Shown piece after piece: positions 1 through 11,780 of a stretch of 63,526 nt of DNA. This stretch comes from Prorocentrum cordatum (taxonomy: Eukaryota > Sar > Dinophyceae > Prorocentrales > Prorocentraceae). The notes beneath the pieces are model-generated. The model was not told the DNA's origin, did no database searches, and saw only the letters and a program-made list of their open reading frames with translations. How positions within the stretch are numbered: position 1 is the first letter of the stretch; every line of letters starts with the position of its first letter. The DNA lies in contig CAUYUJ010015697.1 in the NCBI GenBank assembly GCA_963575745.1, positions 70,161 to 133,686 on the forward strand. Direction: 5' to 3'. The position numbers and the translations under genes are program-made.

Positions 1-160
1 TGCTTCGAGCAGGTGGGGTCTCCCCCACAGGACGCACTGCTGCAAACAGTCGCGTTCCGCAGGTTTGGAGCCAGACCCCCCTCCTTCCACCCCCCCCCTT
101 CCGCCCAATGTCCGAACGCCGAAAAAGAAAACGCTCACTTGCCCGGGACCGGTTTTTCAA
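1..160. repeat. dispersed repeat F, copy 1
   Basis: The stretch from GAGCAGGTGGGGTCTCCCCC through CTGCAAACAGTCGC, GGAGCCAGACCCCCC and TTCCGCCCA recurs at 49612-49765 in the same order and orientation. The copy is cut by the window start, so its true left end is unknown. It contains a small internal hairpin (GTGGGG...CCCCCAC). No coding content is seen. Confidence 0.75.
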
Positions 161-1096
161 CCCGAGTCGTTGTTTGGCGGTCCCAAGGCCCGGTGAGGGC
201 TCTTAGAGGGCGAAAACAGCGGACAGCCTTTCGTCATAATTTTTCTCATGGTTGCAGGCTTACGCCACATGCGCCGACCCCTTGAATGAGGCCAGGGCCC
301 GATTAGGATGCATGCTGGCCGTTTTGGGTTCCATTCCGGCGGTGTCGGAGTCGTCTGCAGGCTTCTTTTTGGGAGCCAACTTCGGTCGTCAGCGAAAAAC
401 CTTCCGTCGTGTTTTTTTTCGTGACTCGAGGGGGTCTGGGTTTGCCTTCCTCAGGAGGTCTCTCCAGAGAGGCCTCCGAGGCTGGGGCAGGCCGCCCCCC
501 CTTCTCTGAGAAGTCCCCTTCCCCCGCCTCCTCCACGGGCCGCCCCTGAGATCCGAGCAACATCGTGAAACATCACGACCAGTGCCCTGGACCCCGTCTT
601 TGCGCCATTTTTCGAGCCGCATCGATCTGTGAGGGTCCCGGGGCCCGAGAAACGGCGAGATCGCCCAGCTCGACAGCTTGCGACGCAAGGATCTCGGGGG
701 CTCCTCCTGGGCCCACCGCCACCCCAGGCATCCGACGGCTCGCGTCTCTTGTTGTCGCAGCGTGGTTCACCAGAGGTCTGAGCACCTTTGAAGCCTTCTC
801 AGGGACGCGTTCCGCCGCCTCGGCCTCTCTGAGATCCTCGCGTCGCAATTCTATCGGGCTGGGCGGTTTCGCCTTCTTGGGCCCTGGGACCCTGCGAGAT
901 CGATCATGCTCGGAACATGGCGCGGAAGGATGGGGTCTGGGGCTCTGGTCGTGATCTTCACCACGATGCTGCAACTTCTTCGCTATGTCGAATCTCAGGG
1001 TCCGTCGTGCTGCTCGGCCGCGGCCCGCCCGCCGTTGCCGGGGCCCCCGGCGTCGTCGGGTGGGGATGATGGGCCTATTTTCCACCACCGCTACCA
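161..1096. other. no gene recognised
   Basis: GC-rich unique-looking sequence. Open frames exist on both strands, but none shows a domain or a protein-like composition on reading. It runs into a GGA tract. I see nothing I can name here. Confidence 0.4.
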
Positions 1097-1336
1097 TAGG
1101 TAGGAGAGGGAGGAGGAGGAGGAGGAGGAGGCGGAGGAGGAGGAGGCGGAGGAGGGGGAGGAGGAGGAGAAGGAGGAGGAGGAGGCGGAGGAGGAGGGGG
1201 AGGAGGAGGAGGAGGAGGAGGCGGAGGAGGAGGAGGAGAAGGAGGAGGAGGCGGAGGAGGAGGAGGCGGAGGAGGTGGAGGAGGAGGAAGAGGAGGAGGA
1301 GGAGGAGGAGGAGGAGGAGGAGGAGGTGGAGGAGCT
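1097..1336. repeat. (GGA)n microsatellite
   Basis: About 240 bp of nearly pure GGA triplets with occasional GGC and GAA interruptions. It produces long poly-Arg, poly-Glu and (on the other strand) poly-Leu frames that are not genes. It is one of about twenty such tracts in the window. Confidence 0.95.
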
Positions 1337-1519
1337 CCTCGTCCTCCCTCCTCTCCCGCCCTGCGTCTCGTGGCGATGGGGGGAGAGCTGCCCGCCAGCG
1401 GAGGCCGAGGCGGGCGGGTTCCGGGAGAGCCTTCCCGACGTCTTTTGCTCGCTGGCCTGCGCCGGCTGAGCAGGCCCGGTGGGCGGTGCTGAGAGGGGGT
1501 TGCCTCTGCACCCCGAGCC

Positions 1520-1688
1520 TTAAAGTCGGGCGTGTCCCCCTACAGGGGCATTTTGGGCAACAAATGAAAAGAAAGAGTCAAAGCATACTTCCCAAGCATA
1601 TTCAAACATAGATAAGAAGAATCGTCCCCAGACTATTTTTTGACTATTTTTGAATATTCCCCCCGTAGAGGAACACGCCCGACCTAAA
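1520..1688 (+). mobile_element. MITE family A, copy 1
   Basis: A 169-bp element with terminal inverted repeats: the left end reads TTAAAGTCGGGCGTGTCCCC and the right end reads GGAACACGCCCGACCTAAA. It is flanked by an 8-bp direct repeat CCCGAGCC (1512-1519 and 1689-1696), taken as the target-site duplication. The interior is AT-rich (TTTTTTGACTATTTTTGAAT) and non-coding. Six more copies occur in the window. Confidence 0.85.
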
Positions 1689-1799
1689 CCCGAGCCCTCT
1701 CGTGCTGGCGGCCGCGGGGCCCAGCGAGGGCCCTCGGAGGCCCCAACACCCTCCCGCCGTGCCTCTTCCCCTCTGCCCTCGTTTCTTTGTGTTTGAATG

Positions 1800-1938
1800 C
1801 TTCGTGTCTTATCCTGTTGTTCTTTATTGTTGTTGTGGTGGTTGTTGTGGTGGTTGTTGGTGTTGTGACTGAGATTATGGTTGTGGTTGCTTTTTGTTTG
1901 TTGTTGTTGATGTTGTTGTGGTTGTTGTGATTGCTGTT

Positions 1939-1971
<33 letters not shown>

Positions 1972-2110
1972 ATTGCTGCTGCTGCTGTTGCTGTTGTTTT
2001 TGTAGTTGCTGTGTTTGTGGTTGTTGTTTGTTGTCTGTTGTTTGTTGTTTGTTGTTTGTTGTTTGTTGCCTGCTGTTTGTTGTTGTTAGTTGTTGCTGCT
2101 GCTGCTTTTT
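1800..2110. repeat. TTG/GTT-rich low-complexity tract
   Basis: About 310 bp dominated by degenerate TTG, GTTGTC and TTTGTTG units, including a run of TTGTTTG 7-mers at about 2030-2070. It is non-coding; the poly-Val frame through it is an artefact of the repeat. Confidence 0.9.
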
Positions 2111-2359
2111 CCTTATTCGTGTGTGCTGAACAGCTGGTGGGTGCGAGGCGCGGTCGTCCCAGGAATCCTTGGGGTTTCTTGGCTTGGTTTGCTTACGAGG
2201 GGATTCCCTGAGGTCCTTGGGTTTGTTTACTTTCAGGCGTTGCCCAGATTCCTTGGTCCCAAGCTCCCGGGCCCCTTGGCCTTGTTAATGTTTTTGAACG
2301 GCATTTCTCGGGCTACCCTAGTCCCCCAGGTTCCTCAATTTCCCCTTGTCCGGTACCAA

Positions 2360-2660
2360 GCACTGCAAAGAAATGCCAAGCAATGCCAAGATAGGCAACG
2401 CAATGCCGAGCAAGGCCAAGTAACGCCAAGCGACTCCAAGCCATGCAAAGAATGACACTGCCAACCAACACCAAGGCGACGCCAGGTAATGCGACGCAAG
2501 GTAATGCGACGCAATGCGACGAAATGCCAAGCAACGCCAATAGACGCCAAGCAACGCCAAGCAGTACCAAACCGCGCAGAGCAGCACGCCGAGCAACGCA
2601 AGCCAACGCAACGCCAGGCGCGGCAGTGCGATGCCAAGCCACACCGAGCAGCGCCCACCG
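2360..2660. repeat. degenerate 5/10-bp tandem repeat (GCCAA-GCAAC)
   Basis: About 300 bp of shuffled 5-mers such as GCCAA, GCAAT, GCGAC and GCAAC repeat in tandem, giving several overlapping frames on both strands. There is no domain. The same GCATT/GCGTT words (opposite strand) reappear at 35410-35440 and 35620-35705. Confidence 0.8.
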
Positions 2661-2802
2661 GTGTCGCTCGGGAGCGCCCCCCCTCGCTGGGGCCGCGTCG
2701 GGCTCGTTCCTCGCAGCGCGCGGCGAGGGTGCCAGCGCCTCCCCGCGCGCCGCCGTGTCTGGGCCGGGGCGCCGGCTGCACCTGAGTCGGGCTGCACGAA
2801 AG

Positions 2803-2968
2803 TCAGGAGGGGAAAAAACACACAGACACAATTAATCGTCCATTCCCTAGAAAATATTGGGAAATATGGGAAGTGGGGGGGAAGGCAAAAACCCAGAAAA
2901 TATAGGAAAATATGGGGGATACTTTTATTTGTGTGTATTTATTTGTGTGTCCCAGTTCCCCTTCAGAA
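2803..2968. mobile_element. MITE family C, copy 1
   Basis: The left end has GGGGAAAAAACACACAGACA and the right end TTATTTGTGTGTCCCAGTTC, which are inverted repeats. The interior has GGGAAATATGGGAAGTGGGG and CCCAGAAAATATAGGAAAAT. A second copy with the same layout lies at 36476-36648. It is non-coding. Confidence 0.75.
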
Positions 2969-3139
2969 AGGGGGAAATAGGGAAAGGGGGGGGGTCACGA
3001 AGTCTGCTGCGTGCGGCTGGCTTCGGCCCCACCAAGGGGCCCGTTCCTCGATACGTGGGCGCCTCCTGGCGCCGGGAGGCGCCGGGAGAATCAGCCACTC
3101 AAACCCCCCTTTGCTATCCCCCCCTTTCGCCCGGCCCGA
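2969..3139. other. GC-rich spacer, no gene recognised
   Basis: GC-rich palindromic words (GCGCCTCCTGGCGCCGGGAGGC) lie between two MITEs. Similar GC-rich blocks occur at 36390-36440 and 37625-37710. No coding signal is seen. Confidence 0.4.
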
Positions 3140-3296
3140 TTGAGGCGGGCGTGCCCCTCTGCAGGAGGAATCTTCAAGAGTGGAAAAATCGTCGGGGGAC
3201 GATGGTTCGACCAGCTTTGTCTGTTCTTGATTGTGTTTTGACTATTTTTTCATGGTTCTTCCAGAATCAGCCTGTAGGAGGACATGCCCGTCCTAA
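3140..3296 (+). mobile_element. MITE family A, copy 2
   Basis: A 157-bp element beginning TTGAGGCGGGCGTGCCCCTC and ending GGAGGACATGCCCGTCCTAA. The interior (GGAGGAATCTTCAAGA, GGACGATGGTTCG, GGTTCTTCCAGA) closely matches copy 6 at 48071-48226. No clear target duplication is visible. Confidence 0.85.
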
Positions 3297-3671
3297 GGCT
3301 ACACGGTGTTTTTGCGATTCGGTGGGCCCTTTTCGTTTTGAAGTCGTTGTGCAGCAGAGGCGGAACGAAGACAGAACGGGGGACGACAACAAGACGCAAC
3401 CTGAAAACACGGTTCAGCTCGCGCCCTGGTCTGGACCAGGATGGGCGGCGAAATCCGCGCCCTACCCTTGCCGATCAACGATTCAGGCAACTCCACTGGC
3501 GGCGGGGGGTGGGGTTCGGAATTCGTCGAACACGTGGCGACTCCGAACCCCACCCCCCGCCCCCCACTGGTTCAGGAGCAGCGATGGTTGGTGGGGGGTG
3601 TGGGGTCCAGAGGTCGCAACCTGCAGGAGCAGCGCAGGCTCGGCACGGCGCCGCCGCCGCTCCTCCCGTCG
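3297..3671. other. no gene recognised; contains inverted repeat
   Basis: Around 3490-3570 GGGGTGGGGTTCGGAATTCG and CGACTCCGAACCCCACCCCC form an inverted pair of about 25 bp about 15 bp apart, so a strong hairpin is possible. The rest shows nothing recognisable. Confidence 0.45.
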
Positions 3672-3831
3672 GCGGCGAGCGAGGCGGGGAAGCGAGAGCC
3701 AGGAAGCCTTCTCAGGAGGGGGTGGGACTTCTCAGAGGCCCTCGCGCCCTCAGAGGTTTTTCTGTGCGTTGTCGGGGAGGGCTCAGCCAACTGCTCAGAA
3801 GGCCGCGGGACTTCCGAGCCTTCAGAGACTT
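3672..3831. mobile_element. MITE family D, copy 1 (right end lost)
   Basis: Matches the intact copy at 34052-34252: GGCGGCGAGC, GAAGCCTTCTCAG, GACTTCTCAGAGG, CCTCGCGCCCTCAGAG, AGGGCTCAG and GGACTTCCGAGCCTTC occur in the same order. The right inverted repeat is missing and is replaced by family B copy 1, which begins within a few bases. Confidence 0.75.
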
Positions 3832-3963
3832 GGCATCGCTCGGACGTGTGCATTTTTTTCGGCGAGGACCATCAAGGAGCATCCTTGATCATTTGGCGAA
3901 AAAAAAGCACGCACGAAACCGAAAACAAAAACACAGGGAATGGACGTCCGAGCGATGGCCAGG
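3832..3963. mobile_element. MITE family B, copy 1
   Basis: The left end GGCATCGCTCGGACGTGTGC and the right end AATGGACGTCCGAGCGATGGC are inverted repeats. Inside is a short palindrome (CATCAAGGAGCATCCTTGATC). The left half recurs at 24037-24135. Confidence 0.75.
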
Positions 3964-4190
3964 AGAAGGCCCGCCCCCACTTCTCCCCCGCGCTCGCCGC
4001 CCACCCAGACGTGGATTGCACGTGGCCTTTCGCTGGAGCGACTTTTTTGGTGCGGGCCCACTGGAGTCCCCCGATCGCCGAACGCGAGACGGCAGAGGCG
4101 TCTTGCGCGGTTGTGTTTTGCCCCCCCGCCCCCCCCGCCACCCCCCCCCTGCGGCCCCCCAAACGCCGCGTGCCAGAGGTTACTCTTGCC

Positions 4191-4356
4191 TTGAATCGGG
4201 CATGCCCTTCTACTAGAGGAAAATCCAAAAATTGTAAAGCAACACTCTGGGAACGATTTTTCATTTTTCCATTTTTTGTCGGTTATGTTATGGCATTGTC
4301 GACTACTTTTTCGTTTTCGTCCAACATCCGCCTGTAGGAGGACATGCCCGACCTAG
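4191..4356 (+). mobile_element. MITE family A, copy 3
   Basis: A 166-bp element from TTGAATCGGGCATGCCCTTC to GGAGGACATGCCCGACCTAG. It is flanked by the perfect 8-bp direct repeat CTCTTGCC (4183-4190 and 4357-4364). The interior is AT-rich. Confidence 0.9.
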
Positions 4357-4504
4357 CTCTTGCCCAGGGTCAATCTTGCGCGTAGCCGAAGGAGCAGCGC
4401 AGGCTCGGCACCGCGCCGCTCCTCCAGATCTGCCTGCAGAACGTCCTCGTCCGGGTGGCCAGCAGGTTCCAGGAACCGGGGGTGGAGGAGCAGAGGGAGG
4501 AGGA

Positions 4505-4635
4505 GGACTCTGATTATTTCCAGGGCATCGCCATGTGAGAGAAATAGGGAAGGTTGCTGACATGATGTGGTGAGCTGTAGAGCAGAGGTGCGTCTGTGAG
4601 CTGTACCCGCTTCGGCTCATGGACGAAGAGCAGAG
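4505..4635 (+). repeat. probable 5' LTR remnant of the copia-like element
   Basis: The block GATTATTTCCAGG, GTGAGAGAAATAGGGA, CTGACATGATGT, GCAGAGGTGCGT and GGACGAAGAGCAGA recurs in order near 13893-14031 (GACTATTTCCAGG, CTGAGAGAGAGAGGGA, CGACATGATGT, GCGCAGGTGCGT, GGACGAAGAGTAGA). The two are far apart and flank the coding remnants. The exact LTR ends cannot be drawn. Confidence 0.6.
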
Positions 4636-7239
4636 TTTGGTAGCGCGAGGTGTGCGACCCAAGGTTTCTTGCATATCCTCTTGCATATTGTTCTGGCCAG
4701 CCATAGCGTTCTTCGACCTAGTCCCGCTCCTTGGAGCCTGGTGGAGTTGCCTTGCTGGCTGGAGTGACGGCGCTAAGGAGTCCGTGGCGTCATACGGCCA
4801 GAACACGTTCTACGCCCTGAACCTCTACAGCGACACCTCACGCCGGTGGCCAAGACATCGGACGACTTCCTGTGATGCTTTCTCTCAGAGCACGCCTCCC
4901 AGCTAGATGACTAGAGTCAAGCCGTATCCGATCGGAAGGGACGCGCAGTCTCTCAGGCTACGGTAGCTTCAAGCAGATTCGACGGAGGCCAAGCGGGCCC
5001 AGCAATATAGCTGGGAATTCTGCGATTCTTCATCTGTTTATTGTTTGGGCCTTCAGATGCAGAGTCTATGTGGGTTGCACATGAATTACATCACCAAGAC
5101 CTGCTTCGGATTACGCGGTGCTCAATTCACAGAACTGCAGAGATTTGATCGAGAACTCAGAATGTTTGGAGATGGTGATACGGCGAACTCTTCGCCCGTA
5201 CGCCACGTGGCATGAGTTTATAACACCTCGGGAGACGGTGTCTCGCAATATGAGATTTGGTATGACAATGTTTTGGAACAGTGCTGATTGCAAGTGGAAT
5301 GCCATTTTTTCGGTGCAAGAGGAGATCGAGTGGGGACATCAGGAACGGAATGCAGCATATCACGCGGACGACCAGTTTGATCCACAACAGTCGGTTCAAA
5401 GCCAATCATGCGCAGCGCAAAGAAGGCGGTGCGACACGTGGGTCCCGGTGGCATTCAAGCGCGGAGAGTTCCTCTTCTTGGTGGATTTTCGAGGCAATGC
5501 CCTCAGTGTTCCACGGAAAAGGTGGCAGTAGCGGAAAGAAAGGCTGCGCCAACAGCAGAGGCAAAGGCGGACGTAAACCTCCAAGTTCAAAAGGATACCG
5601 CGCAGGGGTAGGAACATATTTCAAAAGGATGCACTCGTGGCAAGAGTACGGGGAGTATGGGGAACCATAGACACCGAATCCGAAGTCGAGGCACGTTTCT
5701 TCTTGACTATGGCCACGCCGAAGTTGACGACGAATACTAGCACGCCGAAACTAACGACGGTGACGTTGCTGTTTGGTATGAAGGTGATGGAATCTATGGC
5801 AAGAGCCAACAATCAACTTGCGATACGTGGTACGAGCGTGCTGATGGAGCGCTGGTGCAGGAACCGTTTACAGATGGCGCGTGGACATCAATCGAGACGA
5901 ACGTCTCCTGGGAAGCTATTTATACCAGCAGTGGCAAGCCGACGCCATCTCAAAAAAACGTCTCGACTTCCACAATGGTCAGACGTGGTGCCTCAAGACT
6001 ATCTCTTGCCGAAAGGGGGCACATGAACACCGTCAGCTTCGAGTGCGCCAGCTGCCTCGAGCGCGCCAGCCGCGCGATCGCGACCACTTCCAGGTTGCAC
6101 TTGGATGGTTTACTGGCACGGCGACGAAGGATCCACCACCAGGGACTTCTACAGCGACGCGCCCTATGAGGGGCAGAAGTGGGTCAATTGGCAAGGGTAG
6201 CGTCGTTCTCAGCAGCGTTATTCTCGGTCTTCGCATTTCGCGAGCAAGCGACGTTGCCAGCGAGTCAGATAGCGCCGGGGTGGTGGCAACCCTAGACGCG
6301 CCCTATGCATGCATGCCTCGAGCAGGCAGATATTCCAGATGGTTCGTGGACGCCTGATGCATGGCACGCTCGTCGGCGCGGGCGCCGCCGTGGCGATCGT
6401 GGGCGCTTTCGCCGCGAAGGAATGCGCCGCCGACTTCCCATCCCAGGGCGGCCAGGTGGCTTCGGCGAGGAATTCTGACGGCGCGTTCGCGGGCGTCGGA
6501 GGCCGACCAGAGATGGCGCATAATTGGCCGAGACACCTCTTGGCCCCCCACTGTCAGGCGCCGCCGGGGTCGCGATTGATCAGGATCTGCTCGGCGACGC
6601 GGGCTTGAGGTGCCCATGCCCGATTCCACTGAGCGTCCTACTCTGACTTCAGTCGTCACTGCAAGGAGGAATTTGCGTCGCGATTGCCGAAGTTGTGGAA
6701 GCGGGAAGCCGACGCGCCGCGGCAATGTCTCGGGCGCGTTTCGTCGAGCTCTATCTGACCGACCCGCGCCATCAATCGTTTCTGACTGGTGACTTCAGCT
6801 GGGCATATCAGAGCAAGCAACGGCGGGCAGTGGCGCGTTGCTTCAACGAGGTCGCGCGCGACTCTGCCGCCGAGCCCTACAGGAGGCGGGAAGGGGCTCG
6901 CGGCGTGGGCTCTGGCTCCCTGGCGCTTCCAGTAAAGGCGACGCGCCCAGAGGGTGAAAGTGGCCCCGGTAGCTTCCCGGGCGCAGTGGGCGAGATCGCG
7001 ATTTGAAATGCGCGAGGTCGCGAGACGCCGACCATGCCATCGGCGCAGATCGCGACGGCAGCGACGCCGGCGCTAATTTGTTTGCCCCAGGGGCAACTGC
7101 AGCAGTCCATCAAGCAGAAGTGATGGAATCAAAGACTCTGGCTGGGACGTCGCCGGAGTCGCAGGAGCGCCATTCATCGTGGGCGCGCCTGTCACCTGGT
7201 CAGGTCTGCGCCGTGGACATGTGTCCTCAGCGTTGGAAT

Positions 7240-7405
7240 GCGAAGCGTAAGACGTCGCAGACAAGTACTATCTCAGCATGCGCGATGAGGTCTACAGCCT
7301 CCGCACTTTTACGGCGGTTGCGCCGGCGAATGCATTGCAGCAGCTACTTCGCATCACTTCACCGATCGAGGTCGGCCCCCTGAAGCGCGCATTGGACATC
7401 CAATA
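7240..7405 (+). pseudogene. capsid (gag)-like fragment of the copia-like element
   Basis: One frame (from about 7252) reads DVADKYYLSMRDEVYSL then RTFTAVAPANALQQLLRI, has a protein-like composition, and ends at a stop near 7405. Upstream the same frame is broken by stops. Its position upstream of the integrase pieces suits gag, but no zinc knuckle is visible, so the identification is an inference from position. Confidence 0.35.
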
Positions 7406-8144
7406 GTAATGTTCAGGGTGGGCCAGACTTTCACTGGCTGCGCAGCGCATGCAGCTGAATGTGGGATTTCCCGCTGACCGCCGATGGGCGGGGCGCGGGC
7501 TCGACTGACGACCGGCGCGCGTCGGGCGAGTTCAACGACGAGCTCAACATCTCAGTCCGCCACTTTCCTCGAATATGCTCTCCCTGGTCATGTTCGAGGG
7601 CCGCCTCGAAGGCAGAGGCCCAGGCTCGAACGCGTCAGGAATGGAGTCCTGGTCTTCAATGGATGTCTCGTCGTTGCATGCAGGCCCTAGTTTCAAAAGC
7701 ACGAGCATAGTCCATGTTGGAGTCGCCTCATGGCTCGCAGTAACTCGCGGAGAGCCCCTGCGCGTGCGTCCGCAAGGATATGCGCATCTTGTCAGCAGAC
7801 ATAGATCTGCGCCAACCTGGGGCCAAGGACTCAGACAGTAGGGGCCTGCCCAACAAGGGGGCGACGATCCACGACTGCGTCAACGTAGAGATCAGTCCGT
7901 CAAATCTACCGCGCTGCGCAGGGGAAAAAAAGGGAGGGCCCGCATCATGGGGGGCTCTCTGGGGGCTTTTTTGGGGGCGAGTGCGTGGCAGACGTCTGCT
8001 GCTGCGCTATGTCCTTGCAACCTTTGTTTGACTTTGCGTAGGGGTGTCTTGAATTTTTCTCGCGGTAAAGACAGCGCGTCGACAGCGATGGTTTACTAGA
8101 CGTGCGACCAGCGCAAGCATGGAGCTCGTTATCCAGGCGCTGAC

Positions 8145-8606
8145 ATGCGAGTAGCGTCGGTGCGTGCGAGAGCTCAAGGTTGTAGGTCCAAGGATGCGTT
8201 GCCACCTCTACGAGCCATCGTCGGAATGCCTGCAGCAGTGCCCGCGCTTCCTCGGGCCCCAGCTCCAGCGCCTCTCCTACCTGGCGGATTAGAACCACCA
8301 GCTCCGACTGAGGCATCCAGCAGCAGCAGTCCGGCCCCGCGCCAGGGACCATTGCCTCAACAGCCCAATGCAGCACCAGTTGCAGCGCCCGCTCAACCGC
8401 TCGACAAATCTGTCGAGGGAGCACCCGATAGGGTGCCAGATATTGCCGACCTGCCTGTGTACGTGGAGCCATTCTTGAACGTCGGGATGCTCAGGCAGAA
8501 GCTCGAGGACCCCAAGTTCACGGCGAAGCAGGCCCAGAAACTGCTGATGGGACAGCGCTATGAGATGTGGCATCTGCCAGCCAGCGAGATGGTTCTATTT
8601 CGCTGA
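8145..8606 (+). pseudogene. proline/alanine-rich frame within the copia-like element
   Basis: A 153-codon open frame. The first half is Pro/Ala rich (residues about 25-90), followed by a more ordinary segment with VEPFLNVGMLRQKLEDPKF and KQAQKLLMGQRYEM. I do not recognise a domain. It may be a linker of the polyprotein; the frame is lost soon after 8606. Confidence 0.35.
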
Positions 8607-8989
8607 CGTGGGCACTTCTCAAAGCATGTGATATCGCTGATACCGTCGATGACGGCCGAGCGCAAGCTTCGCGCCGGATGGAGAAAGACCCAGCCCAAGT
8701 CGGCATGCACAATCTTCGCGTCTCACATCAATCACCGGGCGCAGACGGACATCTTCGCACTGCAGACGGACATATTTATATTTACGCGAGGCAACGCATT
8801 GGGCATTTTGCGACCACCTCGTCACGAAGGACTCAGATGGTTGGCGTTGAGTTTTCTCGAGATGCTGGGTGCGCTCTTCGGGGCCTTCCAGGGTCTTTGT
8901 TTCAGACCAGCAGGGCGCTGTGTTCGGTGACTCCATGGGGGGCGTGCGAGGCGCGCGACATCTGGAGAGACCTTCAGGCATCCGAAGGC

Positions 8990-9560
8990 CATGCTCGGAC
9001 TGGCATATCAGACCGACGCTTTGAACTGGTCAAATTTGCAGCTCTCGTGCTTTCATCGCAGGCGCGGCAGCAAGGCGCCCGCAATTGCCCAGGCGACTGT
9101 GTCATGGAGGCTTGCCCGCGTTCCAACTCGGCCCTGGTCTACCGGGGCTCGACGCCCTGTTGGGCGCTCTTGGGCTGCGAGCCGCGCAATTTCTACCGCC
9201 GCGTCGACAAGGCGATCTCGGCGCCGTGCGACGCGACTCACGGGGGCCCAAGACCAATCGACTCTCAGCGCGCTGAAGAGGCCATCGCCCAGGCGGTCGT
9301 CGAGCATCGCGCATTGCCGAGGGGGTCAACACCAAGCCTCGGCATTATCCGCTGGAGATGCTCAAGCAGACCCAGGAGCCAGAGGCCAAGGTAGATATGT
9401 GGCAAGAACAGTCCTCCAAGGATTAACGTGGATGGCGCGGCCCCGCAGAGATGGTCAAATGCGTGGGCATGGAGTTGAAGCACACTATCATATGGAGAGG
9501 CCACCCAATGCTTAGTTTCACCTGCGACATATTCGACCTCACATTGGAATCGCGTGGCTG
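8990..9560 (+). pseudogene. integrase C-terminal region, copia-like
   Basis: Frame-broken pieces read VMEACPRSNSALVYRGSTP then CWALLGCEPRNFY, then in another frame KVDMWQEQSSKD, WRGPAEMVK and HTIIWRGHPM. The pattern xxxAK/RNSxxxxxGxSPxxxLLGxxPR followed by a WRGPA(E/V) small beta domain is typical of the integrase end of copia-type polyproteins. The catalytic core upstream (DDE) cannot be read. At least three frameshifts are needed to join the pieces. Confidence 0.6.
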
Positions 9561-9566
9561 ACCCAG

Positions 9567-10580
9567 ATGAGCGCGACGACGAGCGACAGTGACAAGAAGC
9601 TGATATCCGTTCTTATGGATCAGATCGAAGATCTTGTTCTGGGCCAGGTCTATACCTGCCGCAGGCAGTGGGATCAGCCGGCCCAGCAGTACATCAACGC
9701 TCCTGCGGACTCGGAGCGTCCTCCTCGTATCTTGGCATATGCTCGTCAAGCAGCTCGAAATCGACCTAATCTGGGCACTGGCCGAGGTCATATTGGCAAT
9801 GGCGTGCGACGCACCGAGCCCTTGACTGACGTGGACTACGGGCGCCTCGTGCAATCGGCGCAGCAGCTGCGGGATCAGTATACTCTCGCAGACATTAGAC
9901 CTTGGAGCGAGACATCATTAGCATCAAGATGCAGTCATTCCTATAAGCGGTTTCTTGTGGTCTACCAGGTCACTACATTTGAATATGACCGGGATTATGA
10001 GACTCATCCAGATCTGAGCCTACTTTGGAGCTCGTCTACGATGCCCTGGGCACCTGCGCCATGCGACGACGACGGCAGCGCGATCTACGTCCGGAATCCA
10101 CTTCGACAACCACCACCAGGAAAGCTTCCGATACGGCCACAACCGCAGCTTGCATCACCACCTGCCGTACCTGACGACGCGAAGCCGATGTCACCATCCC
10201 TGGCGTACAGCCCGGACCAAAGCATGGGGCAGCGAGCGCCAGCGCTACCGCCGGCAACAGCGGCGAAGGTTCAAATGCCAGCATCACCTGACATGGATAG
10301 GTCAAGATCACGGAATTTCGCATCGCCACTCGAAGATCCACCTTCTATTTCGGAGGCACCTGGTCAGCCTCCTGACAATCCACCATCACGATTATCAGGG
10401 ATGCGACATCCCTTGCCTCTCGCCCTAGACAGATCTCATGGCTGGCATTCCCTGCTCACGAGAAGGAAGCGACAACGAACGCAGTTGTTTCTTCGGGCCA
10501 AAAAAGTACCGGACTTTGTTATGACAACAAACTGCACAGTGCAGTTTTGGGCAATTGACCTTCGTCATCTAGTCTGTTGA
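9567..10580 (+). pseudogene. open polyprotein segment after integrase, copia-like
   Basis: A 337-codon open frame directly after the integrase remnant. The N-terminal half (residues 10-150) is ordinary globular-looking sequence with KLISVLMDQIEDLVLGQVY; the second half is proline-rich (residues 185-290), as expected for the disordered spacer between integrase and reverse transcriptase. The TGA at 10578-10580 falls before any reverse transcriptase motif. It is the longest undamaged part of this element but is not a stand-alone gene. Confidence 0.45.
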
Positions 10581-11240
10581 TAGATAGCCTGTTGCAATGG
10601 GCTCAGGCATCATGCAACCTGCAGATGAGCGGGCTCGCGCAGTCGGCGCCATGCGGTTGTCTGACCACCTTTGCAAACAAACGTCTAGGGTGTCCATGCC
10701 AGCGCGCTCGCGCCCTTCCAATTCCCGCGCCCGCGGAGGCGCCGGGGCGATCGCCGGGCGAAGCGCCCGCGAAAAAGCATTCTGGTCGAGTTGCCACGGC
10801 GGGCCGACAGGGGTCGCTTCCTATCGATTTCTTACAGGGGAACATCGCTTCGCTCGCAATTTGCGTTTTTTGTGTGCCCCCATTCGCGGTGTTTTTTTGC
10901 GTTGCCTTTCTTTCGCTCTCCCTTGAACAGCGAATGCCGCAATGGCTTCCGCTCCTTGGATAAGAGGTCATTGCTGTATTCTGACGCGTCAGCTTGAGAA
11001 CCGAACGAGGTAAAGTTGGAATATCGTTATTCCATATATGTGCCGCAAAAATTATGAAGACCGACTGGCTTCGATTGGCCGATCGATTTTGTGGGGAGGT
11101 CGCGCGGGTAGGCGCCGATGCAGCGTCGAGCGGGCGCGCCGCGCGCCGCGCATGTCTGCGCGTCTTTTCCTTCGGCGGTGGAGTCTTCGCGGGTGGCGGC
11201 GCGCGCGGGGGATTGAGGTCGTGACAGATCAACATCAAGA

Positions 11241-11780
11241 GTGCGCGGACTACCACCAGAAGATGCAGAACACCCAGGTCCGCTGCCGGCCGAGGCGGCG
11301 ATCATGGAGACGCCGGTTGCCGAGCGAGCGGGCGCGCCGCCTCCTGTGGAGAGGCTACACCGTCAAGTTCAGCATCGCTGGGTCTGGCAGCCGACGCCGC
11401 CTCTGGAGGCCAAGATAGCTGCGCCGCCGCCGAGCACCATGCCGCAATCGCCAGGAAGCGCATCCAGCGACCGACCGCGGGCGAGAGTGGAAATCAAGAA
11501 GGTGGAGATCAACGCGGCGCCTGAGAAGAAGCGCTTTGGTCCTGAACCACCAGTTGTGGAACTTGACCGACCGGGCGGAGAACCCGTTGATTGGGGCCAG
11601 TTCCACCATGTGAATATCCATTTCAGACGCCAACAAGCAAAACAACCTGGGCCAGATGACATCGAGGACTGGAAACCCACCGGCTTCGCCACCATCACCA
11701 GGAGCGACGGGACCGTCATCGATTGCCCCGACGACGTCGGCACGCAGCGCAGGATCACAGGATCCAGCTCGTACTACTGA
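11241..11780 (+). pseudogene. acidic/basic linker segment of the copia-like polyprotein
   Basis: A 179-codon frame with Pro-rich stretches, then KKVEINAAPEKKRFGPEPPV and DWGQFHHVNIHFRRQQ. No domain is recognised. Its place between the integrase and reverse transcriptase remnants suggests it belongs to the same polyprotein. Confidence 0.35.

Noticed and set aside
985-1611. Long Arg-rich, Glu-rich and Leu-rich open frames on both strands
   Set aside because: They are translations of the GGA microsatellite at 1097-1336; there is no non-repetitive domain on either side.
7945-8472. Minus-strand 175-codon frame with protein-like words
   Set aside because: It is opposite the Pro/Ala-rich plus-strand frame of the copia-like remnant, and no domain is recognisable on the minus strand.
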